From Acanthosoma haemorrhoidale (lineage: Eukaryota > Arthropoda > Insecta > Hemiptera > Acanthosomatidae): a stretch of DNA of 64,000 bases. The DNA lies in NCBI GenBank assembly GCA_930367205.1, contig OV884011.1, positions 111,219,139-111,283,138 on the forward strand. The letters are read 5' to 3'. Under the pieces are notes generated by a model. The model did no database searches. It was not told where the DNA came from and saw only the letters and a program-made list of their open reading frames with translations. Positions within the stretch are counted from its first letter, which is position 1; every line of letters starts with the position of its first letter. Positions 47,880-59,790 of the stretch are shown piece after piece. The position numbers and the translations under genes were made by a program.

Positions 47880-49858
47880 ATCTTGGATTTGTGGGGGAGT
47901 CCCATTTGAAGGATGAGTGTTGAGGATGAGGAGTGTGGAGCAACTTTTCCCCAACAGTCTGCTGCCATCGATCCGGGAGGGGTGGTGGGGTCATGGTGTT
48001 AAACACTGGGTTTGTCAGGTGCTGCAACGAGTCAAAAAACTTGATATGTCTCCGGTGGATGAACTCACTCACCAACGCCACACCAAGCAATGGGTGCAGG
48101 TCAGGATTCTTTAACATCTCAAGAGAGGTATGTCGGACCACTTTTCGCATGATCCCATTCTGGAAATGTTGGAGACAGGTAAATAGTGGGGCACCGTACA
48201 GCAGAGCTGGCCGGAGGACACATTTATAGATCATCAATTTGAGACGAAGCGATAGGTTAGGTGAAGTTAGCAAGTGCGTTTAGCCGGTAAGACCTATGTT
48301 GTACTTTTTCTATTTTATTACTAAAATGAGTAGAGAATGGAGATGCCCATCGATTTTTATACCCAGATAGTGCATTGAGAAAGCTGGTGAGTTCTCTTGC
48401 CGTCCTATACTATAAGCTTTTGGCAAGGATTTTTCCCCTTTTGGAGGGAGAAGATTACGCATTCGGTATTCCCTGCGTTTACACTGATGTTTAACATGCC
48501 CAGTCTGTCACTGATAACGTTACAAACTGACTCGGATTGTGTAAGAGCTCTTTGTGCACTCATGCTGCTGCTGTAAACCGCAATGTCGTCGGCGAAAGCG
48601 ATTACAGTAGCTTTCTTATATAGTTCTTATAGTTTGTCCCTACAATTACAAATGTGTACATGCTGAAAAGAACAGGAGATAGAACCCACTCCTTGAGGAA
48701 CTCCGCAAGTCAGAGGGGATGGGTTAGAGAGGCGTTCACCCACCCAACCGACATGGTGTATAACTGATCTGGGCATTCCCAGTCGCAAAGCTGTCGGCAC
48801 AGCATCCCGTGGGACACTAAGTCGAATGCCTGCACGTAGTCCAACGAGATCATAGCAGTTGCTTTATTCTTGTTGATACCGAGGGTGGCTTCCGTTTGTA
48901 CCTTCACAAGCGGATGCTCTGTACTCAGATGAGTCTGAAAACCTGTCTGCTCCTACGGAATGATAGCATTTTCCAATTGAACTCCTTTAGGTAGTTTAGT
49001 ATTATCTTTATATATGATGTATATATATCATCTTCCCCATGTGAGGGTGGAGACTGATTGGGCGATAGTGGGCTGGGTGGTCACCTCTCTTTGTGGGCTT
49101 GTGCAGCGGGAACAAGATAGCTTGTTTTCACGCTGTCGGGAAGTATCGCAACCTGATACATGAATTGTACAGGTTAACGAGTTGGGCAATCCCTCTCCTC
49201 GGCAGCTGTTTCAGCAATACCGTTTGCACCCCGGTGCTCGGTTTTCCTGACATCGGCGAAGAATCGCCTTGAGCTGCTTTGGGGTGACAAACATATAGTT
49301 CTGACCTGTCCTCAGCTGCTGAGGTTCGTGGTAGTCACCTGTCCTAGCGGCGTTATCTGCGGTATAGTGGTTGGCCAATATTTTCGCCTGTTCTTTCGCT
49401 GCGTAGAGGGTGTCTCCGTCATGAAGACGGACACAAATCTCCATGTAAGCCACGAAGCCGCTCGTGCCACGTTGCCGACTTCCTATTCCTCATCAAGCCA
49501 CGAATTTGCGTTGTGAGAGAGTTAACTACTTTCTTGGCTTGACGAGTCCTAGTTCCATACCAGTTATTCTTCCAACTATTGCGTAATGAAATAAGTTGAA
49601 GAATATGGTCTGGCGGTTTTTGTAGCATGGGTGGCTTCGGGATAAACTTAGGGATAGCAGTGCCAGCAGTATATATATTCAGCATCGACGATAACCTTGG
49701 TTAGGAAAGCTACTTGTCGATCAACTTCCTGTGTAGTGTGGAGAACAGGAACCGTATGCAATTGGTAGCAAAGTTGTGATCGATATAGGTCCCAGTCGGC
49801 TTGGCTTAGTCGTACTTCGTGGGACGTGGGATTACAATTCTACTGTCAATGGAAGATT
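47880..49858 (-). mobile_element. Jockey-like LINE, 5'-truncated copy B
   Basis: In minus orientation this copy begins in the linker between endonuclease and reverse transcriptase (LISLRNSWKNNWYGTRTRQA near 49600), continues with PKQLKAILRRCQENRAPG, then ISLDYVQAFDLVSHGML (motif A region), a FADDIAVYS catalytic motif C at 48596-48585, and the C-terminal LRLKLMIYKCVLRPALLYGA and HRRHIKFFDSLQHLTNP. This is a Jockey-clade order. Stops and frameshifts interrupt it repeatedly. At its 3' end it shares an untranslated sequence with copies A and C. Its upstream end coincides with the poly-A tail of copy A. Confidence 0.9.
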
Positions 49859-49860
49859 TC

Positions 49861-51490
49861 ATTTTTTTTTTTTTTTTTTTTTTTTCAGCTCTCTAATTAT
49901 AAGAAGGAGGAGGGGAAAATAAAGGAATATTTGGTTTGAGCGGATCCTTGAAATAGGAGTACCTGCTAGAAGGTGGTGTGAGGGAATTAAGGATTGTGGG
50001 AAGCCTCGGTAGAGGTTGATTGTTGCGGTACAGTGGTGAGAGTCCACTGGTGTCTGGGCCTAGAGTCCCTCTAGGCATGTAGTGCAGTCTTATTTAGTTG
50101 GATAGCAGTGATGGGTGCCCGTTAGAGGCTTGTTGTTGGTGGGCCAAGCGCCGTGATGTCTACCATTTGGTCTGCTTTACCAGATCTTGAGAGTTGCCAT
50201 CTTGCCGGTAGCAGTGGGGGTGTCATGTCTCGGAACAGAGGGTTTTGGCTATGTTTCATCGAGTCAAAGAACTTGATGTGTCTTCTTTGGATGGCTTTGG
50301 TGATGGTGGGGACCTCGAACTTTTTGTGGATATTTGGAGCCTTCATATCACGAAAAGGGGTATGCCATAGTGCCGTACGCAGGATTTTGTTCTGGAAGCT
50401 TTGGAGTCAAGTTATTGTGCTAGTGTGTAGGAATCGGAAGAGTGGTGTCCCAAACAGTAGAGCTGGCCTCAGGACGCTCTTATATATTAACAGTTTCAGC
50501 CGAAGGGATATGGCTGGGCTTGTGATGAGATGCTGGAGAGAGTAGTAAGTCCTACGTACTCTTTTCAACTTCTTCTGCAGATGTGTGTAGAACGTCATGT
50601 GTCTGCCTAGGTAGCAGATGCTGTTGGCAAGTTTGCATTCAGTCCCGTCTATGGTGAAGCTTTCGTTTTCTCTGCTGGAAGGAGAAGACGATCCCTTGAG
50701 TTTTGGCCGGGTACACCTGGACGTGGACAGCTCGTAGCATGTCAGTGATTAACTGACTGGCGCCCTCTACAGCCTTCAGAGCTTTCGCTGGGTTGAGGCT
50801 GGTGCTGTAGACCCCTATATCGTCCGCATATGCCGCTACCTCACAATTGGAGTATGATACTCCTACTATGTGCGCGGTGTAGATGTTGAAGAGTAGGGGT
50901 CCCAGCACCGACCCTTGGGGAACTTAGACGACCAAATCTCTACTGGTGGTTGATATGGCTCCTATTCGAACAGAAAAGGTTCTGCCTGCTAGACAGGAAG
51001 TCATGATGTTCTGGAGTTGCGCAGGAAATTCGTGCTCGTTCAGGGGTCGCAGGAGTGTACTATGATCTACAGAGTCGAATGCTTTCATACAGTCAAGGGA
51101 GATCATCGCAGTGACTCTGTTGTTTTAGTAGATTGCAGTCCAAACTGAGTCCTTTACTGAAACCGGTCTGTTGAGGTGGTATATTCTCTTGAGCGTCACA
51201 GTGTATGGTAAGATGTTCGTAGAGAACCTCTCGTTAATTTTTGATAATTGGGTCAGCAGACTGATGGGCCTGTAGTGAGCTGGCTCATATCCATTCTTGG
51301 CCGGTTTCAATAGTGGTACGACGACGGCGTGCTTCCACGTCCGGGGAAAGTAGTGTAGTCGCAGTAAAGAGTTGAGGATGTTCATGTGAGATGTCCCCTT
51401 CCGTGGCAGCTGCTTCAGAAGGATGCTTTGGATGTTATCATCCCCTGGTGCTCTGTTGCCTCTGGTGTGACGAATGATTGCTGCAACCTG
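49861..51490 (-). mobile_element. Jockey-like LINE, 5'-truncated copy A with poly-A tail
   Basis: The T-run at 49862-49885 is the poly-A tail of this minus-strand copy. Upstream it encodes reverse transcriptase: RAPGDDNI and YEPAHYRPISLL, then ISLDCMKAFDSVDHSTLL (motif A), SVLGPLLFNIYTAHI, and AAYADDIGVYS with YADD at 50830-50819. The C-terminal LRLKLLIYKSVLRPALLFGT and RRHIKFFDSMKHSQNPLF parallel copy B. In-frame stops at 51127-51125 and 50926-50924 disable it. Truncation lies near 51490, at the start of the reverse transcriptase. Confidence 0.92.
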
Positions 51491-53280
51491 GTGGTAGGAG
51501 ATTTCATAATTAACCGTTCATCATTATTTATATGGATGATTTTACTTTTCGCATCACCGAGTGTCAAGTGAAACTTTCATACAAATTATCGTCCATATGT
51601 ATAAACCTGGGATTAAAAAAAAAATATGTGAATATGAATTCTAACACAGCTTTAATGTCTTTACGTAAATATAGTACAGTTTAGCTCTAACAAATCTTAT
51701 ATTTTTCATCAAAAGTCGATATCATTTTGTTGATACTCTACTCTATATGATTGAAAAATTCTTAATATTTTACTAATTATCATTTAATAATGGGTCTTCA
51801 CGATTTTTTATGGGAAATGAATTTAGTTTAGCACCATCAGGTCATCAAATGGAACTACCTCACCAATTGCTTAAAACACACTGGTCGAATTATTGTTGTA
51901 ACCACGATGTTAATGACAGTTTCAGCGACTTTTAAACTAAAAGTTTTGAAAGTTATTCAGTATATCGAGATCTTTATATTGATATGCTTCTCAAAATTAT
52001 TGTAAAAAATAATAGGTTTTGAAGCCAATTAATCAGTAACTAAATGACAATTACATATGTTTTATGGAGGGGTCTACAGTCTTCCCAATATAACGTGAGA
52101 CATCTATGTAAATTTAATATTCTCTAGCACATATAGAGAAACACAATAGAAAAACAAAAGGGGATGTTTAAAATCAACTTTTAAAAGGGAACTGAAATAG
52201 AGAAACATAAATCAACATTTAAATAAGGACAGAAATGAAGGAACGGGAATCAACGTTATGATTTATGTCAAAAATGATGTAAAACATCTTTACAGTAACT
52301 TGTTCTTAAAACTTAAATTAGTAAAATTAATTAATTAATTAACTATTTATAAAATTATAATAATAAATTAATAAAACTTGGTTACTTAAACAATTTAAAA
52401 CCTATGACTTAAATCTTTTGACTAAACAAGCTGCTTCGTCTGCCTGTTCAGGTGATTGTGAGTCTTCTGTTCATAATAGAGACGATTATAAATTAATTGA
52501 TAATGCGACAACAAGAAAAATATTTAATTCTCGATTAAGAATGAATTATCGTCAGTAATTAATTAATTTGTCATACAAACAGTATTTTCTATCATTTTTT
52601 GAGTTTTAAAATAATCGAACTCAACTAATTTTTGTTTAAACCTAATTAAAATCGTGCTTGCCACATTATCTTAACCTGTGTTATATTAACATTTTGTATG
52701 TTTCCTGTTGTTTAGATGCATGAAACGGTTAGGTTGTTTACCTCCAGGGTTTACTCCTCCCAAAGACAATAAAAATCTAGTCATATTAAAGTTCCCGTCA
52801 TCTTGATTGATAATATGTAATATGTCCCTACACATTTTGTGAATAATCACTAAAAGTCAGTAAAACTGTGGGTGAAATCGTTTTTACAGCAGTAACGAAA
52901 CCCTTAATTGTGTGATGACATGAATTATTTTTCCTAGAAAAAAATATAACTCACTTGACAATGAAAATATAATTCAATGATTTTGTTCATTAAAAATAAA
53001 ACAGATTCATTCCATAATTGTGAGCCCCTTGTACCTTTTTCAACACTTTTTATCAAGGAATAACGAATTCCCAATAATTATTATCAACAAATAAAAATCT
53101 CTGAAATTCGTTACATTTTGTCATCGGTTATCGTAATTATTTTCGAAAACTAAAGTGTTATTTCTAGTGATAAACAATATCTGAACATTAATTACGATAT
53201 ATATTGTGGTTTTTTGGCCCATTATGCGTCGCGGTGCCACTCCAATTTATTTTTTTTTTTTTTAAACAAATCTGGAGCAT
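51491..53280. other. Non-coding stretch
   Basis: AT-rich sequence, no gene recognised. Confidence 0.6.
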
Positions 53281-53507
53281 AAACGCTTTCATCCAGTAGG
53301 CCAGGAAAATCTGTTTTTTTGTTATTTTTATAAACACGCTATTTTTTAGGGTTTTCAAAATGGTTCTACTATAAATTCCGTTTTTAATAGCTAAAAGGCA
53401 CCCAGCAAGATAATTAGACTGGTAGCTTAGAGAATATCCATTGTATACGGTACAGAGCTTATTTAATTGAGGATAAGTAATTAACATTAATCATTCATAA
53501 ATCATTA
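53281..53507. repeat. Dispersed repeat, short copy
   Basis: Counterpart of 46771-47040, same orientation, lacking its poly-T-containing internal block. Confidence 0.9.
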
Positions 53508-54835
53508 AGTAGCTTTGCAATATGAGATTAACGATACGACAATAAACCAGACAATGTAAAATAAATTCTATTACCATAATATCTGAGGATATAGCGGATC
53601 CTCCTACCTGTTGTAATTACTGAATAGTAGGGAATTTGGGGAAAAGGAAGTGAATATTAAGGTGGGTAAGGACGCCTGAAGTCCGAAAATCACTTTAAAA
53701 TAAACTCTAAGTCTAAGTCTCTTATAATCGTTATCTCTCTAAGTCGTTATACACGACATGTAGAATGCATATGTTGCTGGATTGAGATCTGAGCTCCATA
53801 TCTTCCAATCAACCTAATTCTAATTCATAGGTTTAGTTTGATTCTAAAATCTCAATTAAAATATATATCAGAGTTGCCTAAACAGATACTCGTGCTATTA
53901 ATTGTACGTAAAATTTATTCATTAATTGAATTCGGAAGGGCCCACGATTTCTACTAGAATTAAGTGTAGTGAAATAAGTGCACTAACGAACTATACTAAA
54001 AATCATGATTGTTTGATTTCCGCATATTAGGTAAAGCACATAAAAGGTGATTGGAAATTGAATTCATTATGACTCCAATTGAACCGGTGTATGCCCATAA
54101 CTGGATAATTGGAGTTATTTCTTGTAATTATAAACTTAAAAGTATACGGCTGAAATTGGTTTAAATCATTGTAATGGACATCGATATACAAATATTTTTT
54201 CTTTGTATAGCTATTTCGAGTCGACATATTTCCTGATAACTGTCACTAACTTGGTTTATGATGGAGTTGGCTTACGCATGGAACAGATTTGAAGATAAAA
54301 ACGCAGTAGATACCTGATTCGAACCTGTGTTATCGCAACTGTCACAGAAGCATCGGCAAACGTCTGGGCTGCGATATCTAGAATGTGATAGCTGCTGGAC
54401 CTTCACGTCTGGTAAGGATGTGGCGCCAAAGCTCTAAAGTCCGGTCTCAAGCCGTAATACAACTTATAGTATTTAGCCTGAATTTATTTTATTAACGCAA
54501 ACATTGGGCCTCATGGTAAAGAACCCATAACATTTTATTCAAATACATGAGGCTATAAAGAGGAATCTGCTAATACTGTATATTATCCAATGTGAGGACA
54601 CCAATGACACACGTAGAAATATGCAAACCATAAACGTAATAAGCCTTTTACTGGACTTGTGAGGATTGCTGATAGCAGTTATGACGGTAGCCCTCATTTT
54701 GTTCAATGCTTTTGATTATAAATAGTGGAGGATTCAAATTCCAGTTTTATGAACGAAAAATAAAACTAGAAAACAAAAAAAGAGTAGGGTAAAAGTTTAA
54801 AATGTCAAAATAATATATGTAAAAATAAAGTGATC
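53508..54835. other. Non-coding stretch
   Basis: No gene recognised. A minus-strand GGTTCGAATC near 54321-54330 resembles a tRNA B box, but no tRNA fold was found around it. Confidence 0.5.
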
Positions 54836-54912
54836 ATTATTCCATACCAACAGCTTCACTACCTATGTGACTGAATGAATGTTTTAACGCTTCTTAGTGA
54901 CCATTTGATGCA
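54836..54912. repeat. Dispersed repeat family X, copy 1 (partial)
   Basis: CATTATTCCATACCAACAGC followed by TTCACTACCTATGTGA and AACGCTTCTTAGTGACCAT matches 56768-56850 and, more loosely, 55628-55690. Confidence 0.75.
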
Positions 54913-55086
54913 TAACTCCCCCCCCCCCTTTTATAAAGCCCTTTTATACTTCAATTTGTTTGTGTATATATTTGAATAAATATTCCTCGAATATAAATAT
55001 TAACTATACAAAACTATTAATTATTAAAAACTTTATTGACAGCTCTAAACAGTTATCAGCAAGTAGAAAATGTTATCATAAAAAAT

Positions 55087-55090
<4 letters not shown>

Positions 55091-55120
<30 letters not shown>
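55091..55120. repeat. Poly-A run
   Basis: Thirty A residues. It may be a retroposon tail in plus orientation, but no element is recognisable just upstream. Confidence 0.85.
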
Positions 55121-55122
<2 letters not shown>

Positions 55123-55627
55123 AAAGTGATAATCAATACAATAAATAATAATCACAATTAGAAACTTATTAATAAAGATTGTAGCTACTATTTGTTATTA
55201 AAACCTTCATTAATTAATCTCCAATTCACACTAAAATGTTTGTATCCTACGACTATTTTGAATTTGAGCTAGTAAAGATGACAGTTGGCTTGGAAGACAT
55301 TTTCAACAATAAATAATATTGCGGAGAGGCAGGTTTATATTTGTTTAAATACTATCAACATGTGTCTTAAACTCAATAAAAACCAGATCCAATTAAAAAA
55401 CAGGACGTCTGGGATATAAGAACGACATACAACCCAACACGGTTGAAAATACAGATGTTGATCAACAAATAAATGATTTCAAGCAATGTTTCTACCTGGA
55501 TAAAACCTATCACTTAAAGTAACACCATGTACCATGGATGAAAAAAAAATGACTCATTACTTATTTGTTACTTGTTGTGAGTTGTAATTACTTACCACAA
55601 TGAAACGATATATTAAATCATTCTGTA

Positions 55628-55807
55628 GCGAACAGCTTCACTACCTGTTTGAAAGCATAGTCTGTTCACGCTTCTAATGGACAACTCAAGCACTAGTAAG
55701 CAGTTGCTTTTTATTTATTTGTTTCTTAACCCTAAATTATTTGTTTAAAATATTAACCCTACACTGCCGTTTCGAAAGTAGCATTTGAAAGGAAATGTTC
55801 CTTCCGA
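55628..55807. repeat. Dispersed repeat family X, copy 2
   Basis: Shares with 56768-56982 AACAGCTTCACT(A/G)CCT, GTTGCTTTTTATTTATTTGT, ACCCTAAATTA and AAAGTAGCATTTGAAAGGAA in the same order. Confidence 0.8.
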
Positions 55808-56767
55808 ATGGTAGTCTGCATCCTGCTGAGCTCGCCGCTGTTATGAAAAAATCGCTGATCTGGCTTTGACTGAAGGAACTGGCCCTGACTTTAACATCTA
55901 CACATTCACTGGCCGAGTCAGCGAGTTTATATTTCGACAACGGCCAGTGATATGTTTAGGGTTTCGTGATGATTAATTGGTATTAATTAGAGATATCTGT
56001 AAAACTATAAGTTTGCTTAGTATCTGCCCATTAGAAAGTTAAGTTGAATAATACACACAAAGTTGTGATATGCCGCTTTAGACAATTGATTGTTAGAGTG
56101 ATAAATTAAGCACTGTACAGCAATAGGATCATTGATATGATACGTTAATTAAATTGCAGAGAGCAATAGGAGTTACTTTGAGAAATGATCAACCTCAATC
56201 GTGAGTTGTTTGATATCAAGTCATCAAAGGATCGGACAGATGGGAAGTTATTAAATGTAATGAACAATTATTGGTCTGATGAACTAAAAATCCTAATTCA
56301 TTTCTGGGTAATTTGCAGGGTCAGCATTATACTCTATAAACCTACATGTTATCTCATCTACAAAATGAGTCACGAATAAATCACTTCAACTATCATGAAA
56401 ATCCACGACGGGGCGCGATAAAAATTGAAGCTAATATAGACCTGTAAAAATAGCCAGTCAGAATTTGTAAAGAGAGTATGTTGCAACACAGACTATGGTC
56501 TAGTTGATACTACGTGGCTTTTAGTCTTGGGTTTGAGTCCAGTTGCCGGTGAACAATGTTTATTTATGCCAATTTAATAATAAATTCTATGTGTTTATAA
56601 AAAATAAATAAATTTTAAGAGAATTGCTATTTATCAATTTTGCAAGGGCATTATGTTTTATTTGATATTGTCATCTGTCAAGGAATATTTCACTTAATAT
56701 TCACACACCCCACCATGCATTCACAAAAAAATGAATACTTACATATTTGTACTTACGATATTAATAT

Positions 56768-56982
56768 GATCATTATTCCATTCCAACAGCTTCACTGCCT
56801 ATGTGAATGAATGAAGTCGTAACGCTGCTTAGTAACCATGATAGCTGTTGCGTAACTCAAGCCTTTTAGTAATTAGTTGCTTTTTATTTATTTGTGTTTA
56901 AACCCTAAATTAATTGTGAAAAATACCAACAGTGCACTACCGTTTCTAAAGTAGCATTTGAAAGGAAAAGTTTCTTCCACAA
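56768..56982. repeat. Dispersed repeat family X, copy 3 (longest)
   Basis: Aligns with copy 1 at its left and copy 2 over its whole length. No coding capacity; family unknown. Confidence 0.8.
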
Positions 56983-57143
56983 CAGTAGACGATAATATTT
57001 TTTAAGTAACTCAAATTTGCATAAGTTTTGAAAATGACCTAGTAGGGTCTCCTACAATTTATTCATAATACTTATTAACCGACATAATTTTGGTATCACC
57101 AGGAGTTGTTCTCATAGAGGAATGGCTTCCTATGTTATTCTGA

Positions 57144-57461
57144 CAGGTAGTGTGTCACTTTGAACATATTTACAAAATATTCGGCACAGAGCAGAGCTCG
57201 TTCAAAGTCTTACGGACTATGGCTATGTCAGCAGCGAGCTATAAAAAACAGGACCTCCGGTGTGGCGATATCGTTCGGTCACGTAATCCCGGTACATGCC
57301 AGTGTATGTTTATGTTTGCGGTTCGATCCGACAGAAAGACATTCAGACCACCATCTCGACAACTTACTTCCAGCAGGAACGTCTGTGGGAATTCCCTTGC
57401 TGTATCAGCCGATATGTTCTCTGCTAATCGACTTCCTCCTTTGCATTCCTCTACTTCTTGA
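57144..57461 (+). other. GC-richer block with overlapping open frames, unknown
   Basis: After an acceptor-like TTATTCTGACAG the plus strand is open for about 105 codons (57147-57461) in one frame and about 110 in another. On the minus strand a further frame is partly open with a donor GAA|GTAAGT near 57371. None shows a recognisable domain. A GGTTCGATCC at 57320-57329 resembles a Pol III B box, so a tRNA-derived SINE is another option. Left as unassigned. Confidence 0.3.
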
Positions 57462-59424
57462 CAAACTTTTTTTTTTATTCACTCGTGACATTAGTTTCTG
57501 AAATAAGGCCCTATTTTCTTTTACTACGTATCCTAAAACAGGATATTATTAATTCACCCACGCAAGATTTTGTTTGATCCTTCTACTGTAATATTTTCAC
57601 GGCCATAACGTATGAAAAAACTTTCTTCCTGCAATTTTATCGAACCAATTCAGGTTAATTGCAACGTACTGTTATTAGTGTTGAAAATGTCGGTTCTGTT
57701 ATAACTGTCGCTTTATGATTTAAAATTTCAAAAGACAACAATTCGCTTGTATTTTTTACACATTAAACATTAGTACATATAGAGAAAGAAATATGATCAC
57801 CGAATGAGATGATGTATGGCATGTGAGAAAGAACATATTGTGATCCTTCCCAATTTAAAGTTTAAACCCAAGTTAAAGGGTTAAAATTTATGGAAGTTAA
57901 GTTTTTATTTATAACTTTTTTTTTATTTAAATAAAATCTTCTCCCCCCCTTGCCCTGCCTGGATTTCCTAAGGCTTGTAATCTGGGGACATCGGGATTAA
58001 TATTGTCGTCTGCGGTGCGCGTATTTTATTGCCATTGTGATTGATGCACAGGTCAGCAACTTGGTCGTTCCCTCAAACCGTCTTTATTGTTCAATTTAAA
58101 AAAAAGGAGCTACGAGAAAACAGGAGTGAAACAAACAAACAAATTAATAAGCCATGCACGATTTCTGAAAACAACTTAAAAGTATTATAGTTAACAGAAT
58201 TGTATACTGTATTAAACATATTTTTAAGTTAGGCCTGTATAAATACAATCGATGCATTTTTTTAATTTATGTAATAAATGATAGTATGATAGTATGTTAA
58301 TGTCACAAAAATGAAAAAAACATAAAATGAGTCATATACATTTGTATTCATATAATGAAAATTATAAATGGTGTGAAGGCTAGAGTTACAAAGCAAGTTA
58401 AATTAGTTTATGGACGGGGCTATGTAAACAAACGGATAGTTTCCTCTGCAGACGAAACCGTTATGCAGGAGGTTTGGTACCTCAGTATAACGTTTTGGCA
58501 ACTCCCGTGGATGTTATACAACTACGACTAGGCTCCTTGGGACTCTAACTAATATAAAGACAAAGTGTTATATGAGTTTTGTTAAAATAAAAAAGGAGGC
58601 TAGCTCCCTTTAAGAAGTATACTTAGCTGATTATGTATTGTGTCATACTTAATACTCAGTGTTTTTTTAAAATGAAAATTTATTTATTTTGTTACTACAT
58701 TCGACAACGGTGGGTTCTTCATATTTTATTTATTTATTGAGGGATCCCTCTGCTTGTAGCGATACACTATATTTATCCAATGTACAACTGTACTCAAATA
58801 TATAAAACTGTAAGGCAATATATAAAGGATGTATCTTTTCTAATGATATATATATATATATATCCGTTTATATATTGACCTGACTTACCCACAAATACCA
58901 CGATTTTACGCTCTAGTTGAATAATTAGAATATTTTATTACTAGGGATGCAATCTGACAGATTTGACTCCTCAAATCTTGAGCGTATTACATTAGCGTTA
59001 AGTTGAACAAAATTATACCTTATTCAAATATTCAATTTACTTACTGTTGGTCCCAATTGATTCTAAACCCAAAGTAATCTACATTTAACGTGGTTATCAA
59101 AATGTAAGGAATTCTGTAGTACAATTGATTTTCATAGACAAAAGGTTTTATTACCCAAAAATAACAAAAGGTCAAAATGTTTTATCGAGGAATGACTGTG
59201 TAGCAACCGCTAACTACATACGATAAATCACCCTATAATCTATTGTATATATATTGTAAACAAATGTAAATAACATTACCCAAATATAAATCATTGTAAA
59301 TATGTTAAACAATAAAACATGCTGCCAGGGCCAATTAGTTAAAAGAGATGGGACACCAGCTGTCAGTTAGGTATAAGGCCCAAACCACCGGCAGACACTT
59401 CCAGGCTCTGCCAGGGAGCAAACG
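57462..59424. other. Non-coding stretch
   Basis: No gene recognised; includes an (AT)n run near 58845-58862. Confidence 0.55.
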
Positions 59425-59520
59425 GCGAGTGTTGCTCCCCTTAAAGCCACTCAGCGAGTGTCGCTCCCCTTAGAGCAACTCAGCGAGTGTCGCTCCCCTT
59501 AGAGCAACTTAGCGAGTGTC
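59425..59520. repeat. 29-bp tandem repeat, 3.3 units
   Basis: The unit reads GCGAGTGTCGCTCCCCTTAG then AGCAACTCA, repeated with few changes. GC-rich in an AT-rich setting and next to the LTR-like repeat copy at 59521-59790. Confidence 0.95.
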
Positions 59521-59790
59521 TCCGCGACTCAGTACTCCCAATTCTCGTCCCGACGTCTCCCGTTCTGTCTTCTCGTCTTGGACCATATTTCTGACTCTTA
59601 ACAGAAGGCTTTTTCTTTATGGCCATTTGTGATCGTGAATCCTTTTCCGCACTATCTTGCAAGAAGCTTACTTAGCCACCCATATCCCAACAGATGGGGT
59701 TGGCACATTGGCCAGTTCCTTAACGTTATTTAATCATTGTACACTACCTTCCCCATGTCTGGGGTTGAACATATAACATTGTAAAATAAA
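59521..59790. repeat. LTR-like dispersed repeat, copy 2
   Basis: Shares TCTTCTCGTCT(T/C)GGACC, AACAGAAGG, TTTGTGATCGTG and the terminal GAACATATAACATTGTAA with the copy at 38389-38880. A CCCCATGTCTGGGG hairpin precedes the terminal block. Family unknown; LTR of an unidentified retroelement is one option. Confidence 0.6.
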
